A stretch of DNA of 64,000 bases from Sipunculus nudus (Eukaryota > Annelida > Sipuncula > Golfingiida > Sipunculidae), in the NCBI GenBank assembly GCA_026874595.1, contig CM049318.1, forward strand, positions 39,763,956 through 39,827,955. Direction: 5' to 3'. The notes under the pieces are model-generated. The model searched no databases and had not been told where the DNA came from. It saw nothing but the letters and a program-made list of their open reading frames with translations. The position numbers and the translations under genes are program-made. This document shows positions 48,521 to 61,470 of the stretch, piece by piece. How positions within the stretch are numbered: position 1 is the stretch's first letter; each line of letters begins with the position of its first letter.

Positions 48521-50960
48521 AAGCCAGCATATCCAATTAGGGAGCCCATAGAAATTCATTCTGGGTAAGAATACTGAAGTCGTATTCCTGCACAAAAGCA
48601 CGCTTCAGTATCACGGGATCACTTGGTCATTTTTACCTGAAATAAATTATGTTTCTTAAAGCTATATGAGCGGTTTCCCCGCAGGAAAAAGTAATTGACT
48701 TAGTTGAAAATGTTAAATAATCCTTTGAATCAAAAATGTATTATGGTGATCAATTACCTCCACAGTTTATGGGAATGGTTCTTTGGTGTTACCCAAAACG
48801 TCTATAGAATTTCATCAAGATCCTTTGATAAATTCATGTTGAAAACAAACAAACCAACCAACGAACCAAAGGAACAACCGTATAACTTCCGGGCGGAGGT
48901 TATAAAATGAGGCGGTCTGCTACACCAAACAAAATCTAAAAGAAAAAATATATAAATTTAAGGTCAACAATAAGTGCAAAGAGATGACGAGTGAGGTCAG
49001 ATGCACTAAGGGGGTTGATGAGGGCATAATATAACAATGGCTACTTTAAGCACTAAAGTTAGCTCATTATACTTTGCATCCTATAAAGACACATCTGTCT
49101 TTAAAGGAAAGGAGCCTGTAAAATGTTGTGTACAAGACATTCATCGCCTTAATGTTTCGGCTGTATTGTCGAGCTGACAATTCATGTGGCATTATTGGGC
49201 TTTACGAGGCATGTAAACAGGTAGGTGTACCGAATGCAGGAGGCTTTATATTGTTATTAAGCCCTTATCCGATATTACTTACATGTTACATAAAACAATT
49301 ATGCTGTTTTGACGATTTTGTAAAAGTGTTGGCTCCGTGGGAGGTCAGCAAAGCCAATATATTAGCACACAGACCTAAAAGCTGTAATACCTATCTCATA
49401 AGACATCAAACACTATATACCACAAGATGTTCACTGTTTCATGTGTTTTTCTCTCTCTCTGTCTCTTTCTCTTTCTCTCTCTCTCTCTGTTACAACTGCA
49501 TTCGGAAATTATATGCCTAACATACGATTCCCATGGGGTAGTTTAGCTTGATCTGGCGGGCAAACATGTGGGATTAAGACGTTAAACCAGTTTATCCTTT
49601 TTTTAAGATTATTTATAAGATCATCATAAAATTAACAACATATTTCTTGGGCCCCGGTTAATCCGCCTTTTGCTCTTGAATACAAACCAAAATATGTCTT
49701 TCAAAACAGGAGTGTCATGTAGGTTGAAAAAAAGGCAACAGAGAAAACATCAGAGGTATTTTCTTCCAATGTTTTCAAATATTTCTTATGCATCTGCAAT
49801 ACTCCCGAAAACAGTGTTTTTCCCGCAACAATCGCAACAAAGAAGCTGCTCATCGATCGCTCGATCGATCACCTTATTACTTCATAACTAAGAAAGACAT
49901 CCATAATGCAAGATTTGGCCATATATTTTATTATAGCTTATCCGTAACTGATATCTTTTCTGTAAACTTTCTTATCTTTAAAATTTCGTTAAAGAAAATG
50001 GAACTTATATTCAGGTTGAAATAACAAAGCGCAAAGACATATAAGAAGAATATGCAGGAGGGTGTAAATTAGACACTTCCATATCCAAACAGCGGGGAAT
50101 GTCGCGACCCTAACTTTTTTTAAAACTATAAATCTTACTAAAAGAAAGTATATCAAATTGTCTGTGAAGTATTGACAATTGCTAAATCTAAATGTGAAAC
50201 TTATGTGCAATGTCACCATATGACGTATGATGCTTCTGGATAACATTCGGGTTGGATGATTACAGTTCTGTGGCCAGTTATAGTACATGGGTCCTACATA
50301 TTACCAGTAAATTAATTGAAAACCAACGATATTACAGCAAATCTTTGCACAAATGAAATGACACTGGTACTGTATAGAGCAAAAAAATGCATAAAAAATA
50401 GCAACACCTGAAAAGGTTATAACTTTATCTTGCATGAAAAAAAATATACACACATCATACGCTTTATATGGTACGCTTGGCAGCACTAGTATTGGTTATA
50501 ATGGTTGTGATGTTTTGTAGGACATATGGACGACGTCCCTCTTGCTTCATCGCTCTGCGACGTTGCGTCAATTGCCTCATTCCTAACGTCCCTACTCGTA
50601 TAAATTGTAAACTAAATTTCATATAATTTCATATACATGCATATTTAATTATGATTAATCACTAAATAATGAAAATATCACGGATATAAACTAAAATTTT
50701 ACTGATCAGAAGACATATTTCACAGCCTGATGCAGAATAGATATTGGTGGATCTGAAAACATTCCAAATTTTCACAATAAAACATTACATGAGAACAGTC
50801 ATGTAAGAAAAAAGAATGAAAAATTAACGGACTCTCAAACATTGAAGTCAATACGTCATTACCAGATATATTTTTAATTCAATTTGGATTTTTTTGCCAT
50901 ATTTGAGAAGAATTTTTTTTCCTGGAAGCAACATTGCCAAAAATCATGTGTTATTGTACG
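48520..50960. other. Non-coding interval
   Basis: One 130-codon plus-strand frame (49128-49520) ends in a CT-rich tract and resembles nothing known. Otherwise no feature. Confidence 0.4.
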
Positions 50961-50969
50961 TGTCATCAT

Positions 50970-51235
50970 GAAACAGAAGACGGACAACATCTCATGTCCA
51001 CGTACCGGTTCGTGTCACGACCTGATGCAATGGTGATCGTCATGCGTGCATGCACGGCCTGGTCAAATGATGAAAGAAAAGGTCAATGTTAAAATGCCTG
51101 TAAAGGCTGACCCATCACCAGTCCATATTAATAAAGTGACAATTTACATGCACCCGGTCAGTGTTACATATGTCTATTGTGCCAAAAGGATATGATTCAG
51201 TTAAAATTCAGGTCAATGTCATCAGAGAGTAAACA
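50970..51235 (+). repeat. Triplicated non-coding module, copy 1
   Basis: Landmarks in order: GAAACAGAAGACGGACAAC, CATGTCCACG, GACCTGATGCAATGGTGATC, GGTCAATGTTA, ACCAGTCCATATTAATAAAG, GGTCAATGTCATCAGAGAG. It shares them with the copies at 51918 and 53527. No open frame is conserved. Confidence 0.7.
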
Positions 51236-51917
51236 CGATATTATGTCTTTTCTCTTTTTCTTTTTACCTTCCTGTCGGATATTTCATTCTTTCTTCTCAA
51301 TACTCCCTTTAAATCAAAACTGAAAGCATGAATGATTATGCCCTCTTTGGCCTAAAAAATGGCCTAAAAAGATAATGTCTCCACCTGTTTCATTTTTTTT
51401 CTTCTAACTGTTCTTTTAAGGATTTTCCAGAAACCTGACGTTTGGTATGAAAACATTCCTTTCCCCAGCAATAACAAACGCAGATTAATTTCTAGGTGGT
51501 CTCGATTTGGTTTCCTCTGGTGATTCTATACCACAAGTGACAAAAACCTAATAACCTTAAAGGAAGTGTTCATGTGTCTTCGCGTACGGAATACAGACAA
51601 TTCCAAATTGTATTGACATCGATATACTATATATAAAATAATTAATACGATCTATCTTACAGCATGAGACACTGTGTAGACACGTATTTTATGTAAAGGA
51701 AATTATGACAGTCCAATCACCCTAACACGAGACCTAACCACATTAGAGAATATAAAGTAATATCACAGAAGGTCTTAAAACTAAAACTCAGTATATCATA
51801 ACCATGCCTTTCTTTTATTCAATCATAAGTCATTACAATATTCTAGATATTATAACCGTTTCCTCCAAACAGAATAAAGCCACGAAGCAAGTGTTCGTGG
51901 AAAAGCAGTCGTGGAAG

Positions 51918-52190
51918 AGAAACCAGGCAACCTGATATCCACATAGAGGATCAACGTTCATGCTATGCATGACCTGATACAATATTGATCATCATTCCGT
52001 GAACAGCAAGGTCAAACAATGAAAGCAAAGGTCAGCGGCAGACTGCTTGCCAAAACTGACCCGCAATTATAAACTGACCCATATTAATAAAGTGGTAACT
52101 CCGGCCAATGTAACGTATGTATATATAATGTGTGTAGGGTGTAACCCAGCTGGAAATTCAGGCCAATGTCATTTGAGGGTAAAATGGTCA
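51918..52190 (+). repeat. Triplicated non-coding module, copy 2
   Basis: Landmarks: GAAACCAGGCAACCTGATATCC, shortened here to its core AACCTGATATCC; GACCTGATACAATATTGATC; AAAGGTCAGC; ACCCATATTAATAAAGTGG; and GGCCAATGTCATTTGAGGG. Strongest match to copy 1 around CCATATTAATAAAGTG. Confidence 0.7.
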
Positions 52191-53526
52191 TTTTCTCCTT
52201 TTTCCCCTTTTGTTTTTTCTTCCCGTTTTTTCTTGTCGCTCTAATTTCTTTTAAGCACAAAATCAATTGGAAGACCCTATCCTCCTTTACCAATTATATA
52301 TGAAAAAATAGCTGCTGGATCCAAACAGGTGGCTGAAAAGTTCACTTATAAAAAGTTATATACTTCTTCAAACGGTTGGTATATCAGCATTATCATAACT
52401 AACTCTAATGCATGTGTTATAAGGGCATATGGAATTCAATTGTTGTTATCTAAAGTAAAAAAAATGCCTGTCAGTGTTATCTCATGTTCAAGTGTGAAAG
52501 AATATTATGTTCCAACTGTCAATACTAAACTGGTGCGTGATTTTCATCTCGGTTCGTTGCATGTTAAATATTGCCATGTAAATAACATTTCTAAAGAAAG
52601 GAACTAACCGATATTGACATTTCACGATCTCTTAAATGAAGAAGATGGCGCTGAAAATGAAAAAGCCATATTATCGTAGATTATAAATTTAGACAGATTT
52701 GAATAACCGCATTTAAGGTGCCTTCCATGGACTACAGATCCATTCGACTCTATCATAAGCGGGCTGTGAGATTAATGTCGACAAGCCATGACGTCATAAG
52801 GTAAGAGCAATATTAGGCCATACAAATACCAATTCAGAACTAAGTTTTTCAGTCCTTGATAAATAACTTTCATTGATATTTCTTTTGGCTCGGAGATTCA
52901 CCTTAATGCTTAGACAATCCAGTGCATATGAGGTGACTATCGTAACCCTTGTATACGCTTATACGCTTTCTCCAAACTGTGAGAAAATGTGCTTAGATAA
53001 AGGATATATCTTAAAAAGGGAAAATATATAGCAGAGAAGAAAGTAACACCTTGCATTTCATATCCAGAACCTGATTATATATTTGCTTTGGAAACTATTT
53101 TGTTAGTTCACGCATCATCAGGTCTTTTCTGCCATTCAATGATCTGGAAGTCAGAACTATATTTTCCACGGCCTTCATGAAATAGAAATAATTCGATTCC
53201 AGTGTGAAGTGATACAGGAGATATTACACTGAAACGAAAAGATGTTTAATCGTCCAACAGAAATTTCATTTCGTTGATTAAATATTGGTTCAGAAAATAT
53301 CCGAACATTTCCCATTATACGGTAAGGAAATATGGCTGTCCATACATGTTGATATAGACCTTGCCACTAGAGACAAAAGAAAGAAAAAATCGGAATTGCC
53401 TGAAATCTGAAATTAATATATATTATTATCGGGACATTCGTTCCGCTCAGTTGTAATTTATTGCTATATTCTATCCTGAAAAACATATGTCCTGGATGCA
53501 GGTGCTCAAGTGAAGTCGTGATTCGT

Positions 53527-53725
53527 GAAACAGAAACCAGACAACCTGGTGTCCATGAACTGGTTTACCCCACACAAGGGGGTGGTCATGCTGTGAACAG
53601 TATGGTCATAGAATAAAAGAAAAGGTCAATACCCTTGTCAACTCTAACAAATTGTAACATATGTATAAGGTCTGTACAGGATAGGACTCAACGGAAAACC
53701 AGGTCAGTGTCATCAGAGCGAAAAC
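53527..53725 (+). repeat. Triplicated non-coding module, copy 3 (shorter)
   Basis: Landmarks: GAAACAGAAACCAGACAACC, TGGTGTCCATGAACTGG, AAAAGGTCAATACC and GGTCAGTGTCATCAGAGCG. The CCATATTAATAAAG part is missing, so it is a deletion copy. It lies 1.6 kb right of copy 2. Confidence 0.65.
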
Positions 53726-53729
53726 TCGA

Positions 53730-56700
53730 AACCGCTTCCCACCATCCTATCCATACCCTGTCTGTTTTTTTGTGTGATGAATTATAATAAAATAGTTGTC
53801 CGTGAAAAATCAATGGATTTATATACCCAGAGCTGTGGAAGCACTGTAATAATGACATTTTAAATGTTACAGTGACATTTTATTTTTTTTCCCTTCAAGT
53901 AGTTAATAAATAAAAACGTCATTAGTGGAAATAGGCACGTAACGTCATTATATTATTGAAATGCAAAATGGAAGGGGGGGGGGCGAGATAAACATATCCT
54001 ATAGTAATCCTGTGAGAAAAGCAGAGGTGCATATACTAAGAGGAGGGTGGGTAATATGAGCTAGCGGACCATGGATGATTTTTTTCCAGATCGGATATAA
54101 AATTTATTTTATTAAAGCAATCTTTACTTGTGCTTTCAAAACAGTCGTTATTATCGTCAAATGCTGCAGAACACATTGTTATGAAAAAATTCCCTTGTGT
54201 CTCTTGTGTAAGTGGTCTGTATGTGAATTAAAGTATATGTATTTGTTTACAGTGAAAAAAGGTTACGCCTCGGACTCCTTTCAGCATTAAAATGTACCAA
54301 AAGGTGATACTGTACAGGGAGTTACCTTTAATATTAATATATATAAAAATATAAATAATACATTTAATTGTGAGTTTAAATACAATGGCCTAGAGAGGTT
54401 GCACTCGGAACTGGATTTAAAATCTCCATTTGGGCCTAATGGAGCCTGAGGCATTCAACTTAGGGGTCTTCAATTGCTCTATTATTTTATTATAACCTAT
54501 ATAATCATGGCTGTAATATTTGATTTTGGTTATACTCATCACTGTAGCTATACCAGGCACAACTAGGACATTATTACTAGCTGAATAACATTAAAGCTTC
54601 CCTTATAAATTGGATCATTCATTTAGAATTTTTACAATTAATGTAATGATTCTTAACATCAGATTAATTGAAAAAGTACTGACCCAATCAAGCGACGTTA
54701 ACAAAGCAGGAATACAAGGGAAACGATACCTTTGATAATAACTGTTTGAAGCGTTTCAGCACATGTAGATACACTCTTTGAATTTTAATGTCGTACGTTA
54801 GAAGCATTATAGCAGCTCATATAGTATACTGAACCTTTTGGTGTTTACTTATAAAAAAGACAATGACCTTTCATCGGTAAGCACTAGTAATAACGGAATA
54901 TGTGTAACAATATATCCCTTACATAATTACTTATAAAAGGAAAATGGCCTTTCATTGTTGGGCATTACTAATTAATGAATATAGGTAAATATAATCCTGT
55001 GAATGATCCCACATGCAGAGGGCAGGTTACAACCCTTTATTCTCCACCCCAAGCCTTGTTAGATGACATTTGCATTAGTAGTTCCCGAGGTGGTTGACAT
55101 ATATCAATGCCTTATAAAGTGGTGTTGGTATCATCATTCTGTAAAACCGGTCAGTATAAATCATAATTATTAACCGTGAATGACAGGCATGGGATGCTGC
55201 AGTGCTTTTAACTTGGCTGGCTTGACACACCGTCACCCGGCTTCGTGTAAACAAGGTGTCTTAATAGCAACCCGATGACTTACTCCTAAACTTATGTGAT
55301 GTTCCTTCAGAATTTTATGATTGATGACAAAGGATACCTTTACGTGCTGGATTTGATACCCTTAGAGTTTGTGTGATATTTTAAAAGAACCCGTTTGGTT
55401 TATGTGTGAAAGCTTGCAATTTAGTATCTGTTTGTGCATTTTTTTTCATAAATAATGCAAATCGCGAAACGTAATGCGTAGCCTTTTTTAAATGCATGAT
55501 ATATGATTAATTAAAAAACTGGGCGGAGGCAGTAAATATAGCCTGTTTGCTAAGTCCGGCTGGCCACCTGCCTAAGTGCACCGGCGCAGGAAACAAGCGA
55601 ATATCCTGACCGACCATCACCACTGATTCACAGCATCTATCCATCTAAATACTTACATGTAATTTCTATGGTTCTTGAAGGTTTTGTCTTACTTTACTAT
55701 CAGATTTTTCCTAAGTGCGACTGAAAAAGAAGATATCATACAAATCGCGAATCTTGAAATACAGCAGACGACCCTGGCCATAGCCTAGCCCTTACATATG
55801 ACCTGACTCACCTTTGGGGCCATATATAAGGTGGGCAGACAGAAACGTTTAAACGGTCAGTTGGTTTGACGAATTTTATTGGCGTGAATAGAAGAATCAG
55901 TCTCATCAAGAAGTGATCCGTTTAAAGAAAATATCGTTGTAACTATACAATCTCCAACTGTGCAGCTTCACGCTTTATAACCCTATAATATGTGAAGAAC
56001 CTGAATCAAACTATATCTTTGAAAAAGCAACTAAACTGCTCATTTGATGATCTGTTGAGTGAACCCACGTTTTAGAGTTGTCCTATCTTTCCCCTCCCCT
56101 TCCCCTTCTTCCTGGCACAGTGGCGGACAGTTAGTATGCCAAAGTAACGTGACATGAATAGTCGCAGCTGTTTCATCAAGATGTAATTGGCCGTGTAAAG
56201 ACCCTTTAATTCTAAGCACAATTATCTTTATCCACGCGCGGTATAGATAGTGATATATACATAAAGTAGGCTCGGGAAATTAGAAAAGAAGGGGCTGCTG
56301 TGGTCGCAATGCGCCATTGGGTGAGGGCATTGAAAGGAGTACACCTCAAAATGTGTAGCAACTTTTTGAAAGTTAAAGCTGTACTGGCGCAATGTTGGGT
56401 AGTTCCGGCACTGAATTTCGGTATTAAGCGTGTATTTTTCTGGGTTTTTTTTTTTTACTTTTGTTTTCAAAATAAGGGGGCGCCACCAACCCCCGTTATA
56501 AATCCACTGCTATTGAAACATTAAACACTGGATAACTATCGACGATAGCCATTGCAGTAACAAATGAAGTCGTTCCAAACATATAGATGCGCTCTAGTTG
56601 AACTCATTGAGTCTGGATACCCCAGTATTACGCGGGATACTTCAGCAAAGAAAAAAGGTGACAGCTAAGGGATCCTTTATATATTAAACGCTTTGATAAA

Positions 56701-56960
56701 AATGACGACATGGAGATGAATTTACAGTGAAGCATAAAAATATATTATCCGAAATACACTATATAGTCTGAATACACGTACATCTCTTCATTTATCGGTG
56801 TGTTTCTCGGGTCCATGATTGACATAAAAACGCGCATGCCCCAAGGAAACATTGATGGTTGTCAACATGTTGCATATGTATATGTATTTGCTTGTTCACT
56901 ATTACTAGTTCAAAATTGTATTTGTCAATAAAATAGGCACTGTATAATAGAATGCCACCC
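53730..56960. other. Interval without recognised exons
   Basis: AT-rich. Contains the weak promoter candidate at 55823 and a loose duplication of GAATAG...TCATCAAGA at about 55889 and 56156. Missing 5' exons of gene C may be here. Confidence 0.4.
55823..55862 (+). promoter_or_regulatory. Possible TATA/initiator core promoter
   Basis: TATATAAG at 55823-55830 and an initiator-like TCAGTT at 55857-55862 lie 34-36 bases apart, slightly wider than the usual 28-32. It points towards gene C 1.7 kb downstream. No start codon with a signal peptide was found after it. Confidence 0.22.
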
Positions 56961-56964
56961 TTAC

Positions 56965-57400
56965 CATGGCATCCCTAAGGAATCTAGGTAGGTACCTCAT
57001 GAATCTAGAAAAGTCACTTATAAATACAGGTAGGTCCATAACGAATCTAGGTAAGTCACCCAAGAACATATAGGTATAGGTTCTTCATGAATCTAGGTAG
57101 GTCCCCCTTGAATCTAGAAAGGTCCCTCAAATTCTAGGCAGGTCCTTCACAAATCTAGATGAATCCCTCTTGAATCTAGATAGGTCCCTCATATTCTATG
57201 TAGTTCCTTCACAAATCAAGGTGATTTATTCTCGAAACTAGAACGGTCCCTCATGAATCTAGGTAAGATTTAGATAAGGTTTAGGTAATCTAGGTAAGGT
57301 CCTCCTGAATCTAGGAAGTCTAGGTAGGTCCCTCTAGAATCTAGGTAATGCCCTCTCGAATCCAGGTAAATCCTTCACAAATTTAGGAAGATCCCATCTA
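56965..57400. repeat. Degenerate GAATCTAGGTAGGTCC minisatellite, roughly 15 units
   Basis: Units of about 25-30 bases with consensus near TCCCTCATGAATCTAGGTAGG repeat across the interval with point changes and some half units. It ends 135 bases before the first visible exon of gene C, within what would be its intron. Confidence 0.85.
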
Positions 57401-57534
57401 CCTTATTTAAATGCACAGATCGATTGGCAAAATCAAAGCGACATACAAACACAGTCTATCTTTTTAGATATCACAAAAATAATTAATTAAATTTTGAATC
57501 AGTATATTTGCTGTTTGAATATTTATTTTAATAG

Positions 57535-58331
57535 CCAACCAATATGTATCATATCTGGCTGCATTGGTGAAGACAACTTTCACGGTATTGTTTCGTTGGG
57601 CGGTGATCATGATTCATGGGTATTTAGTTCAAGAATGCATAAAAGATACAACGGTACGTTGAACTTGCATGTTTCTGCGGTGAATGGAAATAATCAGATG
57701 GACAATTGCCAGCAGGTCTCATGCCAAAAAACACGAAACGCGATAAATAAGGTTTTTGTTCAAGGTAATTTTATGACATGATCCAATTTATTTTTATTGA
57801 CAATTAGAACAACAAGGCACAATTCTTAATTTGACCTCATATGACTGAGTCTGCATATGTTTTTGCTTAAGTATTAATTGTATCCGAAGCCACTGGCAAA
57901 CCGGTCAGACATAACATTCCATATCTATACAAAGCATAATATTTCTTGGCATCTTGACAACGCAGATTGACAGGACATATTGAATAATATATATATTGGG
58001 GATGTAGGTAAAACAACCCTCATATCTGACTTAATATGTTTAATTCCATTTTTAGATGACAATATAATCGTTTTGTGATTCTTTTACGAAAGATTGTTTT
58101 ACAGTAGCCAGTTTATTATGGTGCTAATATTAATGACATGCGGGGAAGGGTGGCCACTGACCGAACGTTGGCCTATGATATGATATGATAACATTACGAG
58201 TTCAAAAACTGTGTCAGGGACAAATATATTATATATTATAATTTTATTTCCTTGCTCCAGTGTCGGGATACGTGGCTATTTGTTACGTGCTCTTTATATG
58301 CTGGGTCGCCTCTGCTGGGAGAGAATCCTAG
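57535..58331 (+). CDS. Gene C: last two exons of an unrecognised membrane-anchored protein
   Basis: Exon 57535-57764 (acceptor TTTTAATAG, donor CAAG/GTAATT) encodes about 76 residues beginning QPICIISGCIGEDNFHGIVS, with four cysteines and an N-glycosylation site (Asn-Gly-Thr). It ends in phase 1. Exon 58261-58331 has a strong acceptor (TTTATTTCCTTGCTCCAG), joins in phase and encodes VSGYVAICYVLFICWVASAG, then RES and TAG. This is a hydrophobic segment that could be a transmembrane helix or a GPI-anchor signal. AATAAA follows at 58410-58415, 79 bases after the stop, an ideal spacing. Upstream exons were not found. No family recognised; an extracellular Cys-containing domain on a C-terminal anchor is the most that can be said. 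Confidence 0.6.
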
Positions 58332-58409
58332 TCATGCACACTGACTCGAGGAAACGCGTCTGGTGCTGTTATTGTTCTAGCCGAGTTGGTAGGTGTAGGG
58401 CATAATATG

Positions 58410-58415
58410 AATAAA
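58410..58415 (+). terminator. Polyadenylation signal of gene C
   Basis: AATAAA 79 bases downstream of the gene C stop codon, followed by T/GT-rich sequence (CGGTCTTCGGTATGTTCTT) that suits the downstream element. Confidence 0.5.
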
Positions 58416-58429
58416 CTTTACGGTCTTCG

Positions 58430-59633
58430 GTATGTTCTTAACCCGCTTCTTACAGTTTTAAACAAAATCTAAGAGCCTCTTTGATTCTGATTAGTAACTT
58501 ATTTGGTGTAATTTCATTCAGAATATTTATTATTATTATTATTATTATTTTTATTATAATAACTTGTCTATATTTAAACACTTGATGTGCATGCATTTAT
58601 GTATATTTTTAAAGTAGTCTTTGTAACTATCATTGACACCTTTTGGGTGGGTGCGGGCGTCAACCTTAGCTGCACCGACATTTGCCGCTTTTGTTAAATC
58701 TTTTGTGCTTTGTGTTCACTTATTTACATAAAATAATATATTTAACGTCACATATATTTAACGGAATGGTATACCCTTGCGCCCTGTATTGCGATTCAAA
58801 TATAGTCCTCAAGGAATCATTTATTATTTAGAGGCCAGCGTTCATGGCGCTACCAGTAACAAACTCCCCGCTGTTTCCGTGCCATATAGAGATCATATTC
58901 ACGATATGTGTGTATTATATGCAATAATTACTATAACACATAAACCCATTTGGTGACAAAATGATAATATATCACCCGGTTTTCACTTTAAAAATCTTAA
59001 TATGTATAAATGGTGTACATAAGTACATCAGTCTCTAAATATGAATGAGTGTGTCCAGCTGACCATGAAATATATTAGGAAAAACATTGAACCTAACTGT
59101 CAGGTAACAACAACTTGAAAATAAGTATACGTCTTAATCTATGAACAAAAGATAACTGTTCCATTCCAACGACTGTACTGTTTACGTACACCTTGTATTC
59201 ACCTGAGCCGCTCATAAATAAGTAACATAAAATCCTTTATCCAAGTTTATGGCCTATGACATACTCACCGCATGATATATTGGTTAAAATTTTTGTTTGC
59301 TTATGAGTAAAACTTGAATGTTTTATATATGTGGAATGTAAATGGACCCACCATGTGTAGGAAAATGGGTCAGTTTTACACCAGTGCTCGTGTACACATT
59401 GGCAGAGATAAATGTTTTTCTTTAAATATATGTTTTGCTTACAATGAGAGACTTCATTTTCATGAGCGCGTTATGTTCAGTATATAAATGTTAAGTATAT
59501 TCGGTACATACGAAGCTCAAGGGGTTTACATGTAGCTGTGACACTTCGTACATACAGGCATACAGAGGGGCTTAGAATATCAAATATATACATCTTTCAA
59601 TGGAGGCAGACGTAGCTGCATCCAAAGCTTTAA

Positions 59634-59672
<39 letters not shown>

Positions 59673-59673
59673 A

Positions 59674-59727
<54 letters not shown>

Positions 59728-60990
59728 AGAGAGAGAGAAAAAACAGAAAAACATGCAGAGACAGACACAATCAACCGCAAAGAGAGAAACGCATAAACAG
59801 ACACACACAGACGGGGACAGAGACAGACAAAGAGACTTACAGAGACAAAAACTTGTAGACATAGGGGCAGATGTTATCATTAATGTTTACGTTCCTAAGA
59901 TGTTCAACGATCGGGAAGACTATACAATAATATGATATGCCAGTACCGTAGCCTGCGCAGCTGCCCCCCCCCCCCCCCCCCCCCCACCCGAGATCTCAGC
60001 ATTCTTCGGCAAAAAATAAATAAATAAAATAAAATTGGCAGTATTTGCAAGAAAGTTTAATTTGACTGGTGACTTTCACTCAGTTACCCTTAAGCCACGT
60101 AAATGAAAGTTTCTATGATTGGGCTGATATATTATTAGAAAAATATCCACCGAAATACCAATTTATAGCATGTATTTTGAAAAATGTGCACACCGTGGGA
60201 GGGGAGGGAGGGGGATACCCCATCGCACACCCTCCAACCTCGAAGCTCCCCCTTCGTTATGCTCCGTGAAAGCATTTACTGCCCCCCCCCCCCCCCCCCC
60301 CCTTTCGCCGTGCCCTGTATAAGCGTGCTACCAATGGCATTTGTTACGGAACCTAGGCATTGATCTGTCACATACATCCTATATACACTGTAATTATATA
60401 TACTATACACCTTGCGTGGTGAACCAATCCAAAAATGAATGTACAAAGACCCCCGGGCTTTCTTAGAAAGTATTGGTGAAATATTTCCCACCAATATATA
60501 CAGACTTCAGTCATACTGGCAAAATTTCATGGTGTGTGATATAGTGACACTGACCTATTGCGGTTATAAGATTTGCTTATGACGTTCAAAGATAAACAGG
60601 GGGTGGCAAAGTTCGAGTTTCTAGGTGCATGAGTTCATTGCCTGTCATTGGTATCACTCAACCGCGGTGAACCGATTGAAAAGTAGGAATATTTCCCATA
60701 AACATACTGTCATCAACTAATGGTGCCATTGGCTTTTTGTGCTGATAAAGTACATGTATAATTAATGAAGATAATAAATACACTGAAGTTGTCAAGGTTC
60801 GAGTATCTTATTGCCACAGTTCAATACATACTTTATGAGGGCGTTGAAAAAAAAGTCACTTCTACCTTGTGCATCAAGGCACCGGTCTATCTTAAAAATA
60901 CCTCGCATTCCGATCATGTAAATCAGTTCCTATTATATATGTATATTGTGCAATGAGGCGTATGTTTCTATGGTGATACAGTGCAGGCAT
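58430..60990. other. Repeat-rich interval without a gene
   Basis: Contains (AT)n blocks and two poly-C runs of about 20 bases (59964-59985 and 60281-60302). The second is close to a G-rich/C-rich repeat patch at 60190-60300. Confidence 0.5.
59637..59725. repeat. Two (AT)n blocks
   Basis: AT tracts at about 59637-59670 and 59681-59725, separated by CAAATATAA. A GA/CA-rich stretch follows to about 59850. Confidence 0.95.
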
Positions 60991-61000
60991 CAATCATTCT

Positions 61001-61235
61001 TTGTCGGAACTGAGCCCTATACGTGACACTGTTGAACAAAGTATCCAGGATGGATATTTACAGTCCAGAATTATTGAAGAGCGGAGAAAAGAAGATAGAG
61101 GACTCAGAGGAGAAAGGGAGGAATTAAAAGGAGAGAGAGAGAGATTCTGCAGCAACGGGAAGAGATCTTTAGAGAGTTTCAGAGAGAGATCTTAAACGCA
61201 ACAAATATAGGGTACACTGCATGGAAATTGTATTA
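61001..61235 (+). pseudogene. Frameshifted coiled-coil coding fragment
   Basis: The frame from 61001 reads a charged helical segment (IIEERRKEDRGLRGEREELK). In the (GA)n-like stretch near 61132-61142 the sensible frame moves by one register and continues ILQQREEIFREFQREILNAT to about 61220. Both halves are Glu/Arg-rich with heptad-like spacing, which chance would rarely give. No intron signals flank it. A processed or decayed copy of a coiled-coil gene is the likeliest reading. Confidence 0.35.
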
Positions 61236-61470
61236 TTTTACTTAGAATAAAAAAATATTTACAGAGTCATAATATTGAAGATTCATTATGCTCCATATAT
61301 TACGATTGAGTTTAACAGTAAGACTGTCGTGATCCATGCCACCCAGGTTTCACTTTATAAGGCCAACCAAGCAGTTCTAAGCAGGCTGAATGTAAAAATT
61401 TTCAATCTTAACACGAATTTTTTTTACATAGATTTTTTTTTAATATATAGCACAGAGCTTAAATATATTC

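Noticed and set aside
49128-49520. 130-codon plus-strand frame
   Set aside because: Ends in a CT-rich tract, has no recognisable domain or start context, and composition follows local AT-rich DNA.
59572-59935. Frames of about 75-110 codons on both strands
   Set aside because: Driven by (AT)n and GA/CA-rich simple sequence.
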